A DNA stretch of 64,000 nucleotides. Origin: Ochotona curzoniae. Taxonomy: Eukaryota > Chordata > Mammalia > Lagomorpha > Ochotonidae. The stretch lies in assembly GCF_017591425.1 (NCBI RefSeq), contig NW_024465885.1, positions 37,146,501 to 37,210,500 of the forward strand, written 5' to 3'. The notes beneath the pieces were generated by a model. It saw nothing but the letters and a program-made list of their open reading frames with translations. It searched no databases and was not told the origin of the DNA. The position numbers were made by a program, and so were the translations under genes. This document shows, in pieces, positions 33,991 to 45,000 of the stretch (the stretch's first letter is position 1; each line of letters begins with the position of its first letter).

Positions 33991-36355
33991 CCCGGGGAGA
34001 ACGGCTCACCATGTGCCCATGGCGGCCGTCCGGGATCCAGGCATGAGACGCCCCGTCCTGAGACCCACCAGCTGCCAGCCGGGTGCTGGAGGTTTAAATA
34101 ACCCAGGCCCAAGGTCGCGCCCCTCCCAAATCCCATTCACCGCCCCATGAAGGCGGCGGGTGGGCCCCGGACCTGCCCAGTCCCGGAGGCCTCCCCCCCT
34201 CGGTCTACTCACCCCGAAGGAAGCGGCCCCCGAAACCCAGCAGGCCCGGGGAGAACGGCTCACCATGTGCCCATGGCGGCCGTCCGGGATCCAGGCATGA
34301 GACGCCCCGTCCTGAGACCCACCAGCTGCCAGCCGGGTGCTGGAGGTTTAAATAACCCAGGCCCAAGGTCGCGCCCCTCCCAAATCCCATTCACCGCCCC
34401 ATGAAGGCGGCGGGTGGGCCCCGGACCTGCCCAGTCCCGGAGGCCTCCCCCCCTCGGTCTACTCACCCCGAAGGAAGCGGCCCCCGAAACCCAGCAGGCC
34501 CGGGGAGAACGGCTCACCATGTGCCCATGGCGGCCGTCCGGGATCCAGGCATGAGACGCCCCGTCCTGAGACCCACCAGCTGCCAGCCGGGTGCTGGAGG
34601 TTTAAATAACCCAGGCCCAAGGTCGCGCCCCTCCCAAATCCCATTCACCGCCCCATGAAGGCGGCGGGTGGGCCCCGGACCTGCCCAGTCCCGGAGGCCT
34701 CCCCCCCTCGGTCTACTCACCCCGAAGGAAGCGGCCCCCGAAACCCAGCAGGCCCGGGGAGAACGGCTCACCATGTGCCCATGGCGGCCGTCCGGGATCC
34801 AGGCATGAGACGCCCCGTCCTGAGACCCACCAGCTGCCAGCCGGGTGCTGGAGGTTTAAATAACCCAGGCCCAAGGTCGCGCCCCTCCCAAATCCCATTC
34901 ACCGCCCCATGAAGGCGGCGGGTGGGCCCCGGACCTGCCCAGTCCCGGAGGCCTCCCCCCCTCGGTCTACTCACCCCGAAGGAAGCGGCCCCCGAAACCC
35001 AGCAGGCCCGGGGAGAACGGCTCACCATGTGCCCATGGCGGCCGTCCGGGATCCAGGCATGAGACGCCCCGTCCTGAGACCCACCAGCTGCCAGCCGGGT
35101 GCTGGAGGTTTAAATAACCCAGGCCCAAGGTCGCGCCCCTCCCAAATCCCATTCACCGCCCCATGAAGGCGGCGGGTGGGCCCCGGACCTGCCCAGTCCC
35201 GGAGGCCTCCCCCCCTCGGTCTACTCACCCCGAAGGAAGCGGCCCCCGAAACCCAGCAGGCCCGGGGAGAACGGCTCACCATGTGCCCATGGCGGCCGTC
35301 CGGGATCCAGGCATGAGACGCCCCGTCCTGAGACCCACCAGCTGCCAGCCGGGTGCTGGAGGTTTAAATAACCCAGGCCCAAGGTCGCGCCCCTCCCAAA
35401 TCCCATTCACCGCCCCATGAAGGCGGCGGGTGGGCCCCGGACCTGCCCAGTCCCGGAGGCCTCCCCCCCTCGGTCTACTCACCCCGAAGGAAGCGGCCCC
35501 CGAAACCCAGCAGGCCCGGGGAGAACGGCTCACCATGTGCCCATGGCGGCCGTCCGGGATCCAGGCATGAGACGCCCCGTCCTGAGACCCACCAGCTGCC
35601 AGCCGGGTGCTGGAGGTTTAAATAACCCAGGCCCAAGGTCGCGCCCCTCCCAAATCCCATTCACCGCCCCATGAAGGCGGCGGGTGGGCCCCGGACCTGC
35701 CCAGTCCCGGAGGCCTCCCCCCCTCGGTCTACTCACCCCGAAGGAAGCGGCCCCCGAAACCCAGCAGGCCCGGGGAGAACGGCTCACCATGTGCCCATGG
35801 CGGCCGTCCGGGATCCAGGCATGAGACGCCCCGTCCTGAGACCCACCAGCTGCCAGCCGGGTGCTGGAGGTTTAAATAACCCAGGCCCAAGGTCGCGCCC
35901 CTCCCAAATCCCATTCACCGCCCCATGAAGGCGGCGGGTGGGCCCCGGACCTGCCCAGTCCCGGAGGCCTCCCCCCCTCGGTCTACTCACCCCGAAGGAA
36001 GCGGCCCCCGAAACCCAGCAGGCCCGGGGAGAACGGCTCACCATGTGCCCATGGCGGCCGTCCGGGATCCAGGCATGAGACGCCCCGTCCTGAGACCCAC
36101 CAGCTACCAGCCGGGTGCTGGAGGTTTAAATAACCCAGGCCCAAGGTCGCGCCCCTCCCAAATCCCATTCACCGCCCCATGAAGGCGGCGGGTGGGCCCC
36201 GGACCTGCCCAGTCCCGGAGGCCTCCCCCCCTCGGTCTACTCACCCCGAAGGAAGCGGCCCCCGAAACCCAGCAGGCCCGGGGAGAACGGCTCACCATGT
36301 GCCCATGGCGGCCGTCCGGGATCCAGGCATGAGACGCCCCGTCCTGAGATCCACC
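33737..36355 (-). repeat. Tandem array of 254-bp GC-rich monomers, 10.3 copies
   Basis: CCCGGGGAGAACGGCTCACC starts at 33737 and then every 254 bp (33991, 34245, 34499, 34753, 35007, 35261, 35515, 35769, 36023, 36277). The last unit is cut after about 75 bp. Copies are essentially identical. I noticed one substitution, G to A at 36106 (CAGCTACCAG for CAGCTGCCAG), and a C to T near the cut end. CpG-rich in an otherwise AT-rich region. 254 is not divisible by 3, so the repeated 85-86 codon open frames cannot fuse into one long repeat protein. Confidence 0.97.
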
Positions 36356-36369
36356 CCGATGGTAAATTT

Positions 36370-36929
36370 CATACGTAAGGAGTATTATGCTACAGTTGAC
36401 TTTTTGTTCAAAATGAATTTCTAGAACTTTAAACATATCATTCACCAAATTAGCAGGGAAATAGGGACATGGCTATCCCATCTTTGTAGAAAATGTGTGC
36501 AGTAAAATTCAGAATCTCTTCATGACAAAAAGACTAGACTTGGAAAGGACCTTCTTTAACCTCATGGAAGATACTGTGTGAACTGGTGTGTCCTTGTCCA
36601 CACCCCGTCCTGCTAACATCCAGGAAGAGGCAGAGATCTCCTATATTAACTGAAGATCCTTGTCTGAATGTGGCAAGAGGGAGTAAAACTGTAGAAGGCA
36701 TAATAATGTCAAAAATGCTAAAGAATCAGTATTACTAGAATGAAATGAAATAGGCCATATAATTACTTGTAGTTAAATGATAGGTAATACTATACAAGGT
36801 CCCCATACAAAATTCAGCTTTATTTCTAAAACTGGTGGCGGGACACTAGAAAAGCAGCTCAATTACAAGTATGGAGGCAAATAAGGGTAAACATTGGCCG
36901 CCTACCACACAGAAAATTAAAATGGGTCT
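36370..36929. other. Flank without recognised features
   Basis: AT-rich. No gene or repeat assigned. Confidence 0.5.
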
Positions 36930-37160
36930 GAAGTGGAATAGCAGGTTGGCCCACTGCCTGCCAAGTGACAAACCATAGAGGCCATGGGTTCCAAGACCCC
37001 ACTGTTACACTTGCTGTTCAGCACCCTGCCAATGTGCGTGAGAACGCGGCGGCGTCTGGCCCAAATGTTTGGGTCTCTGAAGATGCTTCTGGCTCCTGTC
37101 TTTCATCTAACCCAGCCTCGATCAATGCAGTCATTTGGGGAATGAACCAGTAAATGGTAC
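36930..37160 (+). repeat. Old C-type SINE
   Basis: Sense: GTGGAATAGCAGGTTGGCCC, GGCCCAAATGTTTGGGTCTC and ATTTGGGGAATGAACCAGTA. Confidence 0.65.
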
Positions 37161-37274
37161 CTAAAAGTTAAGACTTCAGATGTTTATGGATACAATCCAA
37201 GAGGAACCTGCTGTGAACTTGGTGAATAGAAAGATTTCTCAAGTAAAATAAGACCTTGGAGTGGGTCTTCAGTT

Positions 37275-37485
37275 ATTAAGATGCCAGCATGGCAGTATCA
37301 GTTTCAACTCGTAGCTCCAGTGCCTGACTCCAGCGCTCTGCTAATGAAGCCATTGACAAGCAGTAGTGATAGCTCCAGTGGGAAGATGTAAATTGCTTCC
37401 CCTGTACTTGGTTTTGGCCAAGGCCACCTCCTCCAGTTGGCATTTAAGGAATAAACCAGTAGAGGAGGACTTCCCCTCAACAAGC
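37275..37485 (+). repeat. Old C-type SINE
   Basis: Sense, strongly diverged: GCTCTGCTAATGAAGCCATT, TTGGTTTTGGCCAAGGCCAC and AAGGAATAAACCAGTAGAGG. Confidence 0.5.
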
Positions 37486-37794
37486 AAAACAAAAACTAGT
37501 ACATTTTTTGTCAAATTGGTCTTTGAAAGATACCATTAAAAGGAGAAAACAAGACATAGATTGGAAGAAAGTATTTGTGATAGAATTAATATAAAAATGC
37601 CAATATGAAAACTATATTAAGGCATATGAGGAAATAATTTAATAATCCAGTAATAAATGGTTAGTAATCTTATTAAAAGTTACTTGGCTTTATTAGTCAT
37701 CAGGAAATAAGGTGTAGTCCAATACAACCTAAAAAGCTTAAAATAGTTCTGTAATTCAAATCCTAAACATTTACTTAAATACATTTTGCTTTAT

Positions 37795-38080
37795 TTTATA
37801 TTTAGTTGAAACAGTTACAGTGAGGAGAGATTGAAAGATGTTCCATCCACTGGGTCACTCCCCAAATGGCCACAGTGGTCAGAGCTGGAGCAAGCTCAAT
37901 TCAGGAGATACGCTTCTTCAGAGTCTGCCACGGGAGTGCAAGGGGCCATCTTTTCACTGTTTTCCCAAGCACATTAGCAGGAAGCTGGATCTTAAGTAGA
38001 GCAGCCAGGATTTGAGCCAACACCCTTTGTGGGATGGCAACACCACAGATGAAGCCCCAAGATTCAACTCTTCAAAGGCA
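37795..38080 (-). repeat. Old C-type SINE
   Basis: Antisense: AGATGTTCCATCCACTGGGT, TAGAGCAGCCAGGATTTGAG and AACACCCTTTGTGGGATGGC. Confidence 0.7.
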
Positions 38081-38084
38081 CTCT

Positions 38085-38195
38085 TTTTCAAAGATATATT
38101 TGTATTTATTGGAAAGGCAGATTTACAGAGAGCAGGAGAGACAGAAAGATCTTCCATGTACTAAATCACTCCCCAGCTGGCCACAAGTGGGGATC
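38085..38195 (-). repeat. Partial C-type SINE (3' part)
   Basis: Antisense tail half only: TTATTGGAAAGGCAGATTTA through TCCCCAGCTGGCCACAAGTG. Confidence 0.7.
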
Positions 38196-38249
38196 TTACA
38201 GTAAATGTTAAGGCCAAGCTATTTCTTTCGTTGTTTTTTTGTTTGTTTG

Positions 38250-38480
38250 TTTTAAGATCTATATATTATTTTTTATTGAAAATTCAGATATATAGAGGGA
38301 AAGACTGAAAGGAAGATCTTTTCTCTGCTGCAACGGCCAGAGCTGAGCTGATCCAAAGCCAGGAGCCTCTTCTGGGTCTCCCTCACGAGTGCAAGGTCCC
38401 TAGGCTTTGGGTTATTCTCCACTGCTTTCCCAGGCCACAAGCAGGGAGCTGGATGGGAAGCAGGGCCCTGGGACATGTAT
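38250..38480 (-). repeat. C-type SINE, 5'-truncated
   Basis: Antisense: AAAATTCAGATATATAGAGG, GCTGATCCAAAGCCAGGAGC and GGGAGCTGGATGGGAAGCAG. The element head is missing. Confidence 0.75.
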
Positions 38481-38959
38481 TGGTACCCAGCCATCCATTT
38501 GTAGTAAGTCAATGAAGGCTTATAAAATACAACAGGCCTTTAGAAAAGTAATGATTTTAGGCTATCATGAATTCAACAATTGATAAAAATTATTAGGTAA
38601 AAAAAAATTGATGAGACATTTTATGTTTATGATGGCTCAATCTGATGATACCAGAATGCACACATCAATTGTAATATAAAAACATAGAAACCATGTTCCA
38701 TGTTGTAGAATAGCTAGTAATTTCAAAAAAAAATAAGCCTGAATGAAGAGGTTCCCTAGGTATATAATACTATTTCACAGGAAGTATAGGGAACTGGAAA
38801 ACTGTGGGTGTTATCAGCAAAAAACAAATGCAAATAACAAATTCAAGGAGGAATAATTAGAAGAAAAAAATCAATTGCAAGGGGAAAAAAAGGCAGACAG
38901 ACATAGCAATTAAGATATATAGCTTTTTTCTGTCTCCCTCTAACACTGCTTTTCAAGTG

Positions 38960-39285
38960 AGGCTTTAAGAAGGGGGGAGAGGCAGCAGGGTATGGTATGG
39001 CCAGTTAAATGAGTGGGTATCATTTCATATCCATTCGAGTCCCAGCTGCTCTGCTTCCCATCCTGCTCCCTGCTAATGTGCCCGGGAGAGCAGCAGCTGA
39101 TGGCTTGAGTGTTTGCACCCCTGACATTCACAAGGAGATCTTGGAATTTCAGGCTCTTGGCTTTAGCCTTGCCTAGCCCCAGTTGCTGGGTAGGGAGTGA
39201 GCCAGTAGACAGATTCTTTCTCTTTTTTTTTTTCCCTCTTTCTGTAACTCTTCTTTTCAGATATGTAAATCTTTAAAAGAAAGAT
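38960..39285 (+). repeat. Old C-type SINE
   Basis: Sense: TTCGAGTCCCAGCTGCTCTG, GGAGTGAGCCAGTAGACAGA and a T-rich stretch before TTTCTGTAACTCTTCTTTTC. Confidence 0.65.
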
Positions 39286-39960
39286 TGAAGAGTCTTGTTA
39301 ATCAACCAAATACAATGCATGATCTTAACTTGAATCCTGATTGCAAAAACGGAGATATTTCAGAACCATCGAAACCACTTGAGCAGAACTCTCGGAGCAT
39401 GCTGCACTTGTGGGACCCTGGGCTGACACCAGGTGGCTGCCCTCCATCCCCGGGTACTGAGCAGTGAGAAGACTGAAGGCAGTTTCTCCCTTTCTCTCCC
39501 CCTTGACCTCAGATCCAGGAAGAAAAAAAAATCGGAAACAATGGTCTCATTCACTTTCCCTTTTGCCTCGAACTTTTCCACTCTAATTAGGGTCCACATG
39601 CACATGAATCCTTCTCAAGTATGTAAACATTAAAAAATAAAAAGAACAACTGGGACAGTGGAGGAAATCTAAACACGGGATAGTTGAAACCATGAAGGGA
39701 TTTCTTTGCACTCTTTCATGTTTGATGATAGGATGGTTGTAGGAAAGGAAGGCAGGAAGGGATGGAATTTGTCTTTTGCCACAGTATATTGAAATAAAGA
39801 TTAAATAATGTAATGTTTAGTACTTGCTCTGGAATATTTTTTTGGTAGGTGGGCTGGAAAAAGACTGTGTACCAAAAGCTGTTGAAACTTGGTGATGGTT
39901 GCATGGATGTGCATTGTACCCTTCAGTAATCAGTATGAGTGAAATGTTTCTATGAAATAA
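39286..39960. other. Stretch without recognised features
   Basis: Contains short GGAAGG-type purine runs near 39745. No gene or repeat assigned. Confidence 0.5.
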
Positions 39961-39961
39961 G

Positions 39962-40277
39962 TTTTTAAAAAGATTTATTTTTATCAGAAAGGCAGATATA
40001 CAGAGAGAAGGAGAGAAAGATCTTATGTCCAATGACTTACCTGCAATGGCCAATGGCCGGTTCTGCGCTGATCCAAAGTCAGGAGCCAAGAGCTCTTCCG
40101 GGTCTCCCATGCGGGTGCAGGGTCCCAAGGCTTTGGGCCAGCCTCAGCTGCTTTTCCAGGCCACAAGCAGGGAGTTGGATGGGAAGTGGGGCCGCTGGAA
40201 TAGGAACAGGCACCCACATGGGATCCCGGTACGTTCAAGGGGAGGACTTCAGCCACTAGGCCACTGCGCCGAGCCCT
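39962..40277 (-). repeat. C-type SINE
   Basis: Antisense near full-length: ATCAGAAAGGCAGATATACA, CTTCCGGGTCTCCCATGCGG and GGCCACTGCGCCGAGCCC end. Confidence 0.88.
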
Positions 40278-40424
40278 CTATGAAGTAAGTTTTTAAAGTA
40301 TTTGGATGTAGCAATATAATCTAAAAAAGCATGTAAAACCACATCTAGTTCTTTGATGGATCTGTTTGTGAAAAATATAAATAAAATATAAATATTAGCT
40401 ATATTTTATGTATTCCTCAGTATT

Positions 40425-40705
40425 ATGTCTTAATTTTTACTTGAAAAGCAGATTTGCAGAAAAATGTTCCATCTATTCCCATTCCTCACAATGGCTGGAA
40501 CTGGACTGGTCCAAAGCTAGGAGCCAGGAGCTTCCTCCTGGGTTCCACCGTGGGTGCAGGAAGAAAGAACTTGGGCAAACCTGCTATGCCTTCCTAGGCC
40601 ATAAGCAGGGAGAAGGATGGAAGTAGAGCAGCCGGGACTTGAACTGGGGACTATATGGGATTTGCGCGCTTGCATGGTCAAGATTGAGCCATTGCACCAG
40701 ACCCT
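40425..40705 (-). repeat. Old C-type SINE
   Basis: Antisense: ACTTGAAAAGCAGATTTGCA, TAGAGCAGCCGGGACTTGAA and CCATTGCACCAGACCC end. Confidence 0.75.
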
Positions 40706-40892
40706 TGTTTTTTAATGTAGTTTTGTTTTGCTTTGTTTGAGGTAATATTTTGAACTTATATTATAGTCAAAGTCTTAATGACTTCTCTAATCAAAAATTC
40801 AATAAATAAACTCTACACTCAATTTTAACCAAAACATTGAGAACTGATCAGCAAATAAGAAGTGAAAAATTTTGGATTATAAGATTATATCC

Positions 40893-41226
40893 CAGGTCCT
40901 GGTGCAGTGGCCTAGTGGTTAAAGTCCTCGCCTTGGATGCGCTGAGATCCCATATGGGCACTGGTTCTAATCCCAGCAGCTCCACTTCCCATTCAGCTCC
41001 CTGCTTGTGGCCTGGAAAAGCAGTCGAGGATGGCCCAAAGCCTTGGACCCTGCACCCACATGGGAGACCTGCAGGAAGTTCCTGGCTCCTGGTTTCAGAT
41101 TGGCACAGCACTGGCCGTAGCGGTCACTTGGGGAGTGAATCATTGGATGGAAGATCTTCCTCTGTCTCTCCACCTCTCTGTATATCTGACTTTCCAATAA
41201 AAATAAATAAATCTTTTTTTTAAAAA
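40893..41226 (+). repeat. C-type SINE with near-perfect 12-bp TSD
   Basis: AAGATTATATCC (40881-40892) and AAGATTCTATCC (41227-41238) match at 11 of 12 positions. Sense copy with CTGGTTCTAATCCCAGCAGC and a CCAATAAAAATAAATAAATC tail. Confidence 0.9.
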
Positions 41227-41239
41227 AAGATTCTATCCA

Positions 41240-42000
41240 ACAGGAAAGGAGGCAAGGGCTGTAAAGTAAAATCAAGTGGAAAGATGCTCAATCTCACATA
41301 TCAAGTAAAATTTTAAAATTTTGTGATAATATGATTACCGTAGTAGTATATAAAAAAGAAAGAATAAAAGATGCATTTTTCTTTCAAGGTAGAGAAGTTT
41401 ATACTTGAACTTCAGACTACAGGGGAGAAGCTCTTCTGAAAACCATTTTCTAAGAAGAAATGACAATAATAAGGAATATATATATGAACTCAGGACTTGG
41501 AACTAGTTCTCAAGAAATAATAGTCCCAAATTGCCACAAGGCAACACATCTCACTATTGTGGAAGTTGGATCCCATCAAACTAGTTTCTAAAATGCACTC
41601 AGGATTTCTTACTGCCTTCAAAACAAATGCCCAGTCTCCGTAGCACAGAGTAAAAGCATAAAACTGACTTCTAGCTGGACCAGATTTCAGTTTCTCTACC
41701 CTTTCTTGTGAGAAGCATTCTTACCATCATTACTGCAGGCGGTATCATTTATTGCTTCATCATACCAGCTCAGTCTCCAGCCTTACCTATGGAACAATGA
41801 TGGATGGCAAAGGATGGTTCCAGCTCCCAAAAGGACCTGGTCCATTAGTGGTCTGTCTGCAGACTAGGTTGCTTGAAAAGTAGATGGATTTTAGTATGTC
41901 TACCCATGTTTCTTTAACCCAAGGGTGACCCTCAAGTGCATCTTCCTATCAATCCCAGGAAGAACATGACTCAAAATTGATACTACAGAGCCATGGGTTC
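41240..42000. other. Stretch without firm assignment
   Basis: No open frame of note. Some resemblance to old interspersed repeats, but not enough to name. Confidence 0.45.
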
Positions 42001-45000
42001 CGTTTGGGGCTGAACACAGTATTCCTGGCCTGTGTTCCCAGCCAGTCAAAAGCTAGTCGTGACCTGAAGAACCACAACATCTCAACAGCGATGCATAGAG
42101 GTCCACCCTCTTCCTGGGTGTTATTTGGCCAGCTGTTGTAAGAATGGTTTCTGTGTTTTTAATACAGCAGGGAGGCAGGAGGCACCTCCTGACTTAGGGG
42201 TCCTCTAGTCGAGGTCAGCTCTATATCCTCATCTCATTAGGGACACATTAGAGACATACAGCTTTGATTCTTCCAGCTGGGGTTTGCCTATTGATTGACC
42301 TCTAACCTAAGACTGGACTGAAAAGTTCTTATTATGTCCTGGACCCGAAGCTGTCATTGGTAGGGTGACTTTATCTTGGCACATGTCTCCCATTTGAAGA
42401 TCTTATACTAATGCCTATGTTCACCCCATTTCTTTCCTTGCAGGGGGCACACGCCGTAGGATAAACCTGAGGGTGTTCCATGCTGATCGTAATCCACAAA
42501 TTCAACAGGAGTGCTTTTGTGAACTGCCTGCCTATAGCTGGGCCCAATCTAGGGGAAGATTGATTTCTCTCCCCACCCCTACACGAGGCCTGAGCATCTC
42601 CACAGATGAGTGCATGACTGCTATAATCCTTTTGCGTCAAGGGCTTGGGTTCCTTTCGGTGTCACATACTGCTTTTTTTCTTTAGCTTCCACTTCAGTCT
42701 GGGACCTGGTTCTCAACAATATTTTTCTCTGCAAAGTTCTTTTTCTCCTCAGCAGGTGGGTCTAATTGTGAGTTTACACTTGGGGCCGGTACCCGCTACA
42801 CGCAGGTGTGAGAGCTCAAACTGATGACCTGATCCTGTGCTAATTTAAGAGACGCGTTACAAGTAACATGGGGTGAGTAACAATCTGCTGACTGGGGTTG
42901 CAACTGGTCCCCCGACCGGGTCTCTGCCCAGACTTGATGGGGCACCCCTTATCCTGGTGGTGGAGGAGAACATTTGTAGGGTAAGGCACGGGATCAGAAG
43001 TGAAATAATGAGTAGAACTGAGGGTTGCTCCTTGATGGTTTGCTTTTCTACAAATGCCCAGGTCTTTCCATTTGAAATGAGCTTTGTTGACCTGCGTGCC
43101 CCGAGCAAACCAAGGTGGGGCTTGTGCAACGACTCACGTGTGCTCAAGCGGGGCCTGCTCTCGGGCGACGGAGCCTCTCGGCAGGGCAACCAGCGAAGCC
43201 TTCTCCCACGACAGGCTGGTTTCCTGGCACATTTTGGCTACTGTTCTTCCCAGCAGGTCGTTGAAGTGTTCCCCCTTCACTGGGGTCTCCAGGTAGTTTT
43301 TAGTAGTGCTTCTCTAGCACTTTGAGAAGGGCAACCCAAACTAGTCACAGCTTCCTTGAACAGGATTTTGGCTGCTCCTGTTGCCTTCTCTGAGCCACAC
43401 AGGAAAGTTCCTCTTCATCCGAAGTGACCACCGTCATGAACAGGTACTGGAAATTTCCTTTTGCTTTTGGCTTGATAGTAAAGTCTGTTTACCAGTCTTG
43501 CCCTGAGCTTGCGCTTGGCTGGCATAGGATTGATTTTAGTATACAATACGTGCTTTTATATGAGCCACTGTGTGTTTCTCTGAATGTTTGGGCCAATTAT
43601 GTACTTTTGAATACACTGGAGTGTTGCAGTCTGGCACAGTGGGTGTTCTGATGTATAAGCTTAATGAGGGACTGTTAAGTTTTCAGGCACTGAAAGTCTT
43701 CCGTGTGTGCTGTTTACCAAGGCTCAGGTGTTAGGACCGCGGATTTAGAACCCGTTCCTGAGACTATGCTGGGTGACTTTGGGGAGCAGTCTTGTTCGAA
43801 CGGGGCCTGGACGGTATTTGAAATGACTGTCATCACTAAAGGTTCTTGGTTTGCTGCCTCCTGTGATTTTATCCCACACGGTCTGATTTGTGATGTCCAG
43901 GACTATTATACTTGGCTCCTGAAGTATCTCTAGCAACCTTAACATGTCTTGAGCATGCTCGGTTGGTTTCCTAATGTCAATTTTCCTCATACCTTACAAT
44001 TAGCCCTAAGGGCATGCAGTATAGTGCAAAAAAAAATGTTCTTAGAATTGGTGTGAATGCTACTCTTACCTCACTGAAGGTGTAGGGTGTTGGTGTAGGC
44101 TGTGAATTCAGCCTTTTGGGATCAGGTACCTGTTGGCAAAACTTGCACTTCCAGAGCTGTCTTTGGAGTTACCACTGCTATGGCAATCTATTTCCCTAGT
44201 GCAGGGAGACTTTCAGATGTAGAGTTTCTAAGGGAACATTGGTTAGAGCTGGCCTGCTGGAACACCCTTGATCACTAACCTGCGAACAGTCATGATGTAA
44301 GTTCTCCACCGTGGGGTGAGAGCATTCAGCTGGGTTTAAGATGATACCAGTTTTAGAGAATCGTATGGCTTGGAGTTGCTCTAAACCAGGAAACTCCTGT
44401 TGCAGACAGCAGCACACAGTCCGTGTAGGCACCATGGCCGACTGCCCTGGGGTGAACCTCTCTCTCTGCTGTGCCATCACATGTGTCACCTCTTCAGACA
44501 CTTTGGCCAGCCTTGGATGACAAGGTCAAGATTGCCCGCAAAGTTTACTACTGGGCGTTTCATTTATACCCCACTTTGAATTACTGCTCCTAGTCCTAAT
44601 CATGGGCTCTGGAGTGTGAAGAGGTCAGCCAACAAAGCCCAGTGCAGGTGCTGCCAACAGTCCTTACTTAACATTATTAAAGGCTCTCTAACATGCCCCC
44701 TTTCCATGCTAAGGTCTCGCTGTCAGCTCCTCTTCCAGCTCCTTGCAAAGCCTTTCAGACCGCTGCATATTCACAGGTGACAAAAATAAGCCATCTTCAG
44801 AAACACAGCAGGTTCTTGGTGTTGGAGCAGGCTCCCCCGGCAACTTCCTTCTCCTGTCTGAGAGCAAGCAGGTTTTCAACGTTGAGCAAATTCAAAACTG
44901 AAGTGTTTTACTGAAATCTAGAGAATGTTAGCTTTTTTTTTTTCTTCCTGAGACATTTTGACTTTGTGCTAAGGAATTCCTAGCAGTCGTGGTGTTTTGC

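Larger units (their letters stand above)
31496..36369 (-). mobile_element. 4.85-kb composite retroposon with 254-bp monomer array and 14-bp TSD
   Basis: CCGATGGTAAATTT is present at 31496-31509 and 36356-36369, bracketing one insertion. On the minus strand the order is: a partial monomer at the 5' end (36355-36277), ten 254-bp monomers (36276-33737), a transition of about 80 bp, a region of degenerate repeats (about 33660-31870), a 3' tail and a poly(A) (T-run from 31510) preceded by AATAAA at 31535-31530. I find no reverse transcriptase, gag or L1 ORF1 similarity in any frame, so it is non-autonomous and was presumably mobilised by L1. It is not an LTR element, since no terminal direct repeats are seen. 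It resembles primate SVA or monomer-promoter L1s in layout, not in sequence. I cannot name the family. Confidence 0.85.

Noticed and set aside
33737..36355. CRISPR array or bacterial-type repeat
   Set aside because: Units are 254 bp with no unique spacers, in a mammalian locus inside a TSD-flanked insertion.
33737..36355. Classical satellite or centromeric array
   Set aside because: Flanks show a target-site duplication, a poly(A) end and a non-repetitive tail, so the array is part of one retroposition event.
31510..36355. LTR retrotransposon
   Set aside because: No terminal direct repeats, no primer-binding site, a poly(A) end and a 14-bp TSD rather than the 4-6 bp of retroviral integration.
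33893..36424. Ten identical 85-86 codon open frames on both strands, looking like a repeat-protein gene
   Set aside because: They are the same frame inside each 254-bp monomer. 254 is not a multiple of 3, so frames do not join. Each stops within the next unit, and the composition is that of GC-rich repeat DNA.
42873..43325. 150-codon plus-strand frame as a cellular gene
   Set aside because: Antisense to an ERV-like region, without splice structure or a recognisable domain. More likely chance openness in GC-richer DNA.
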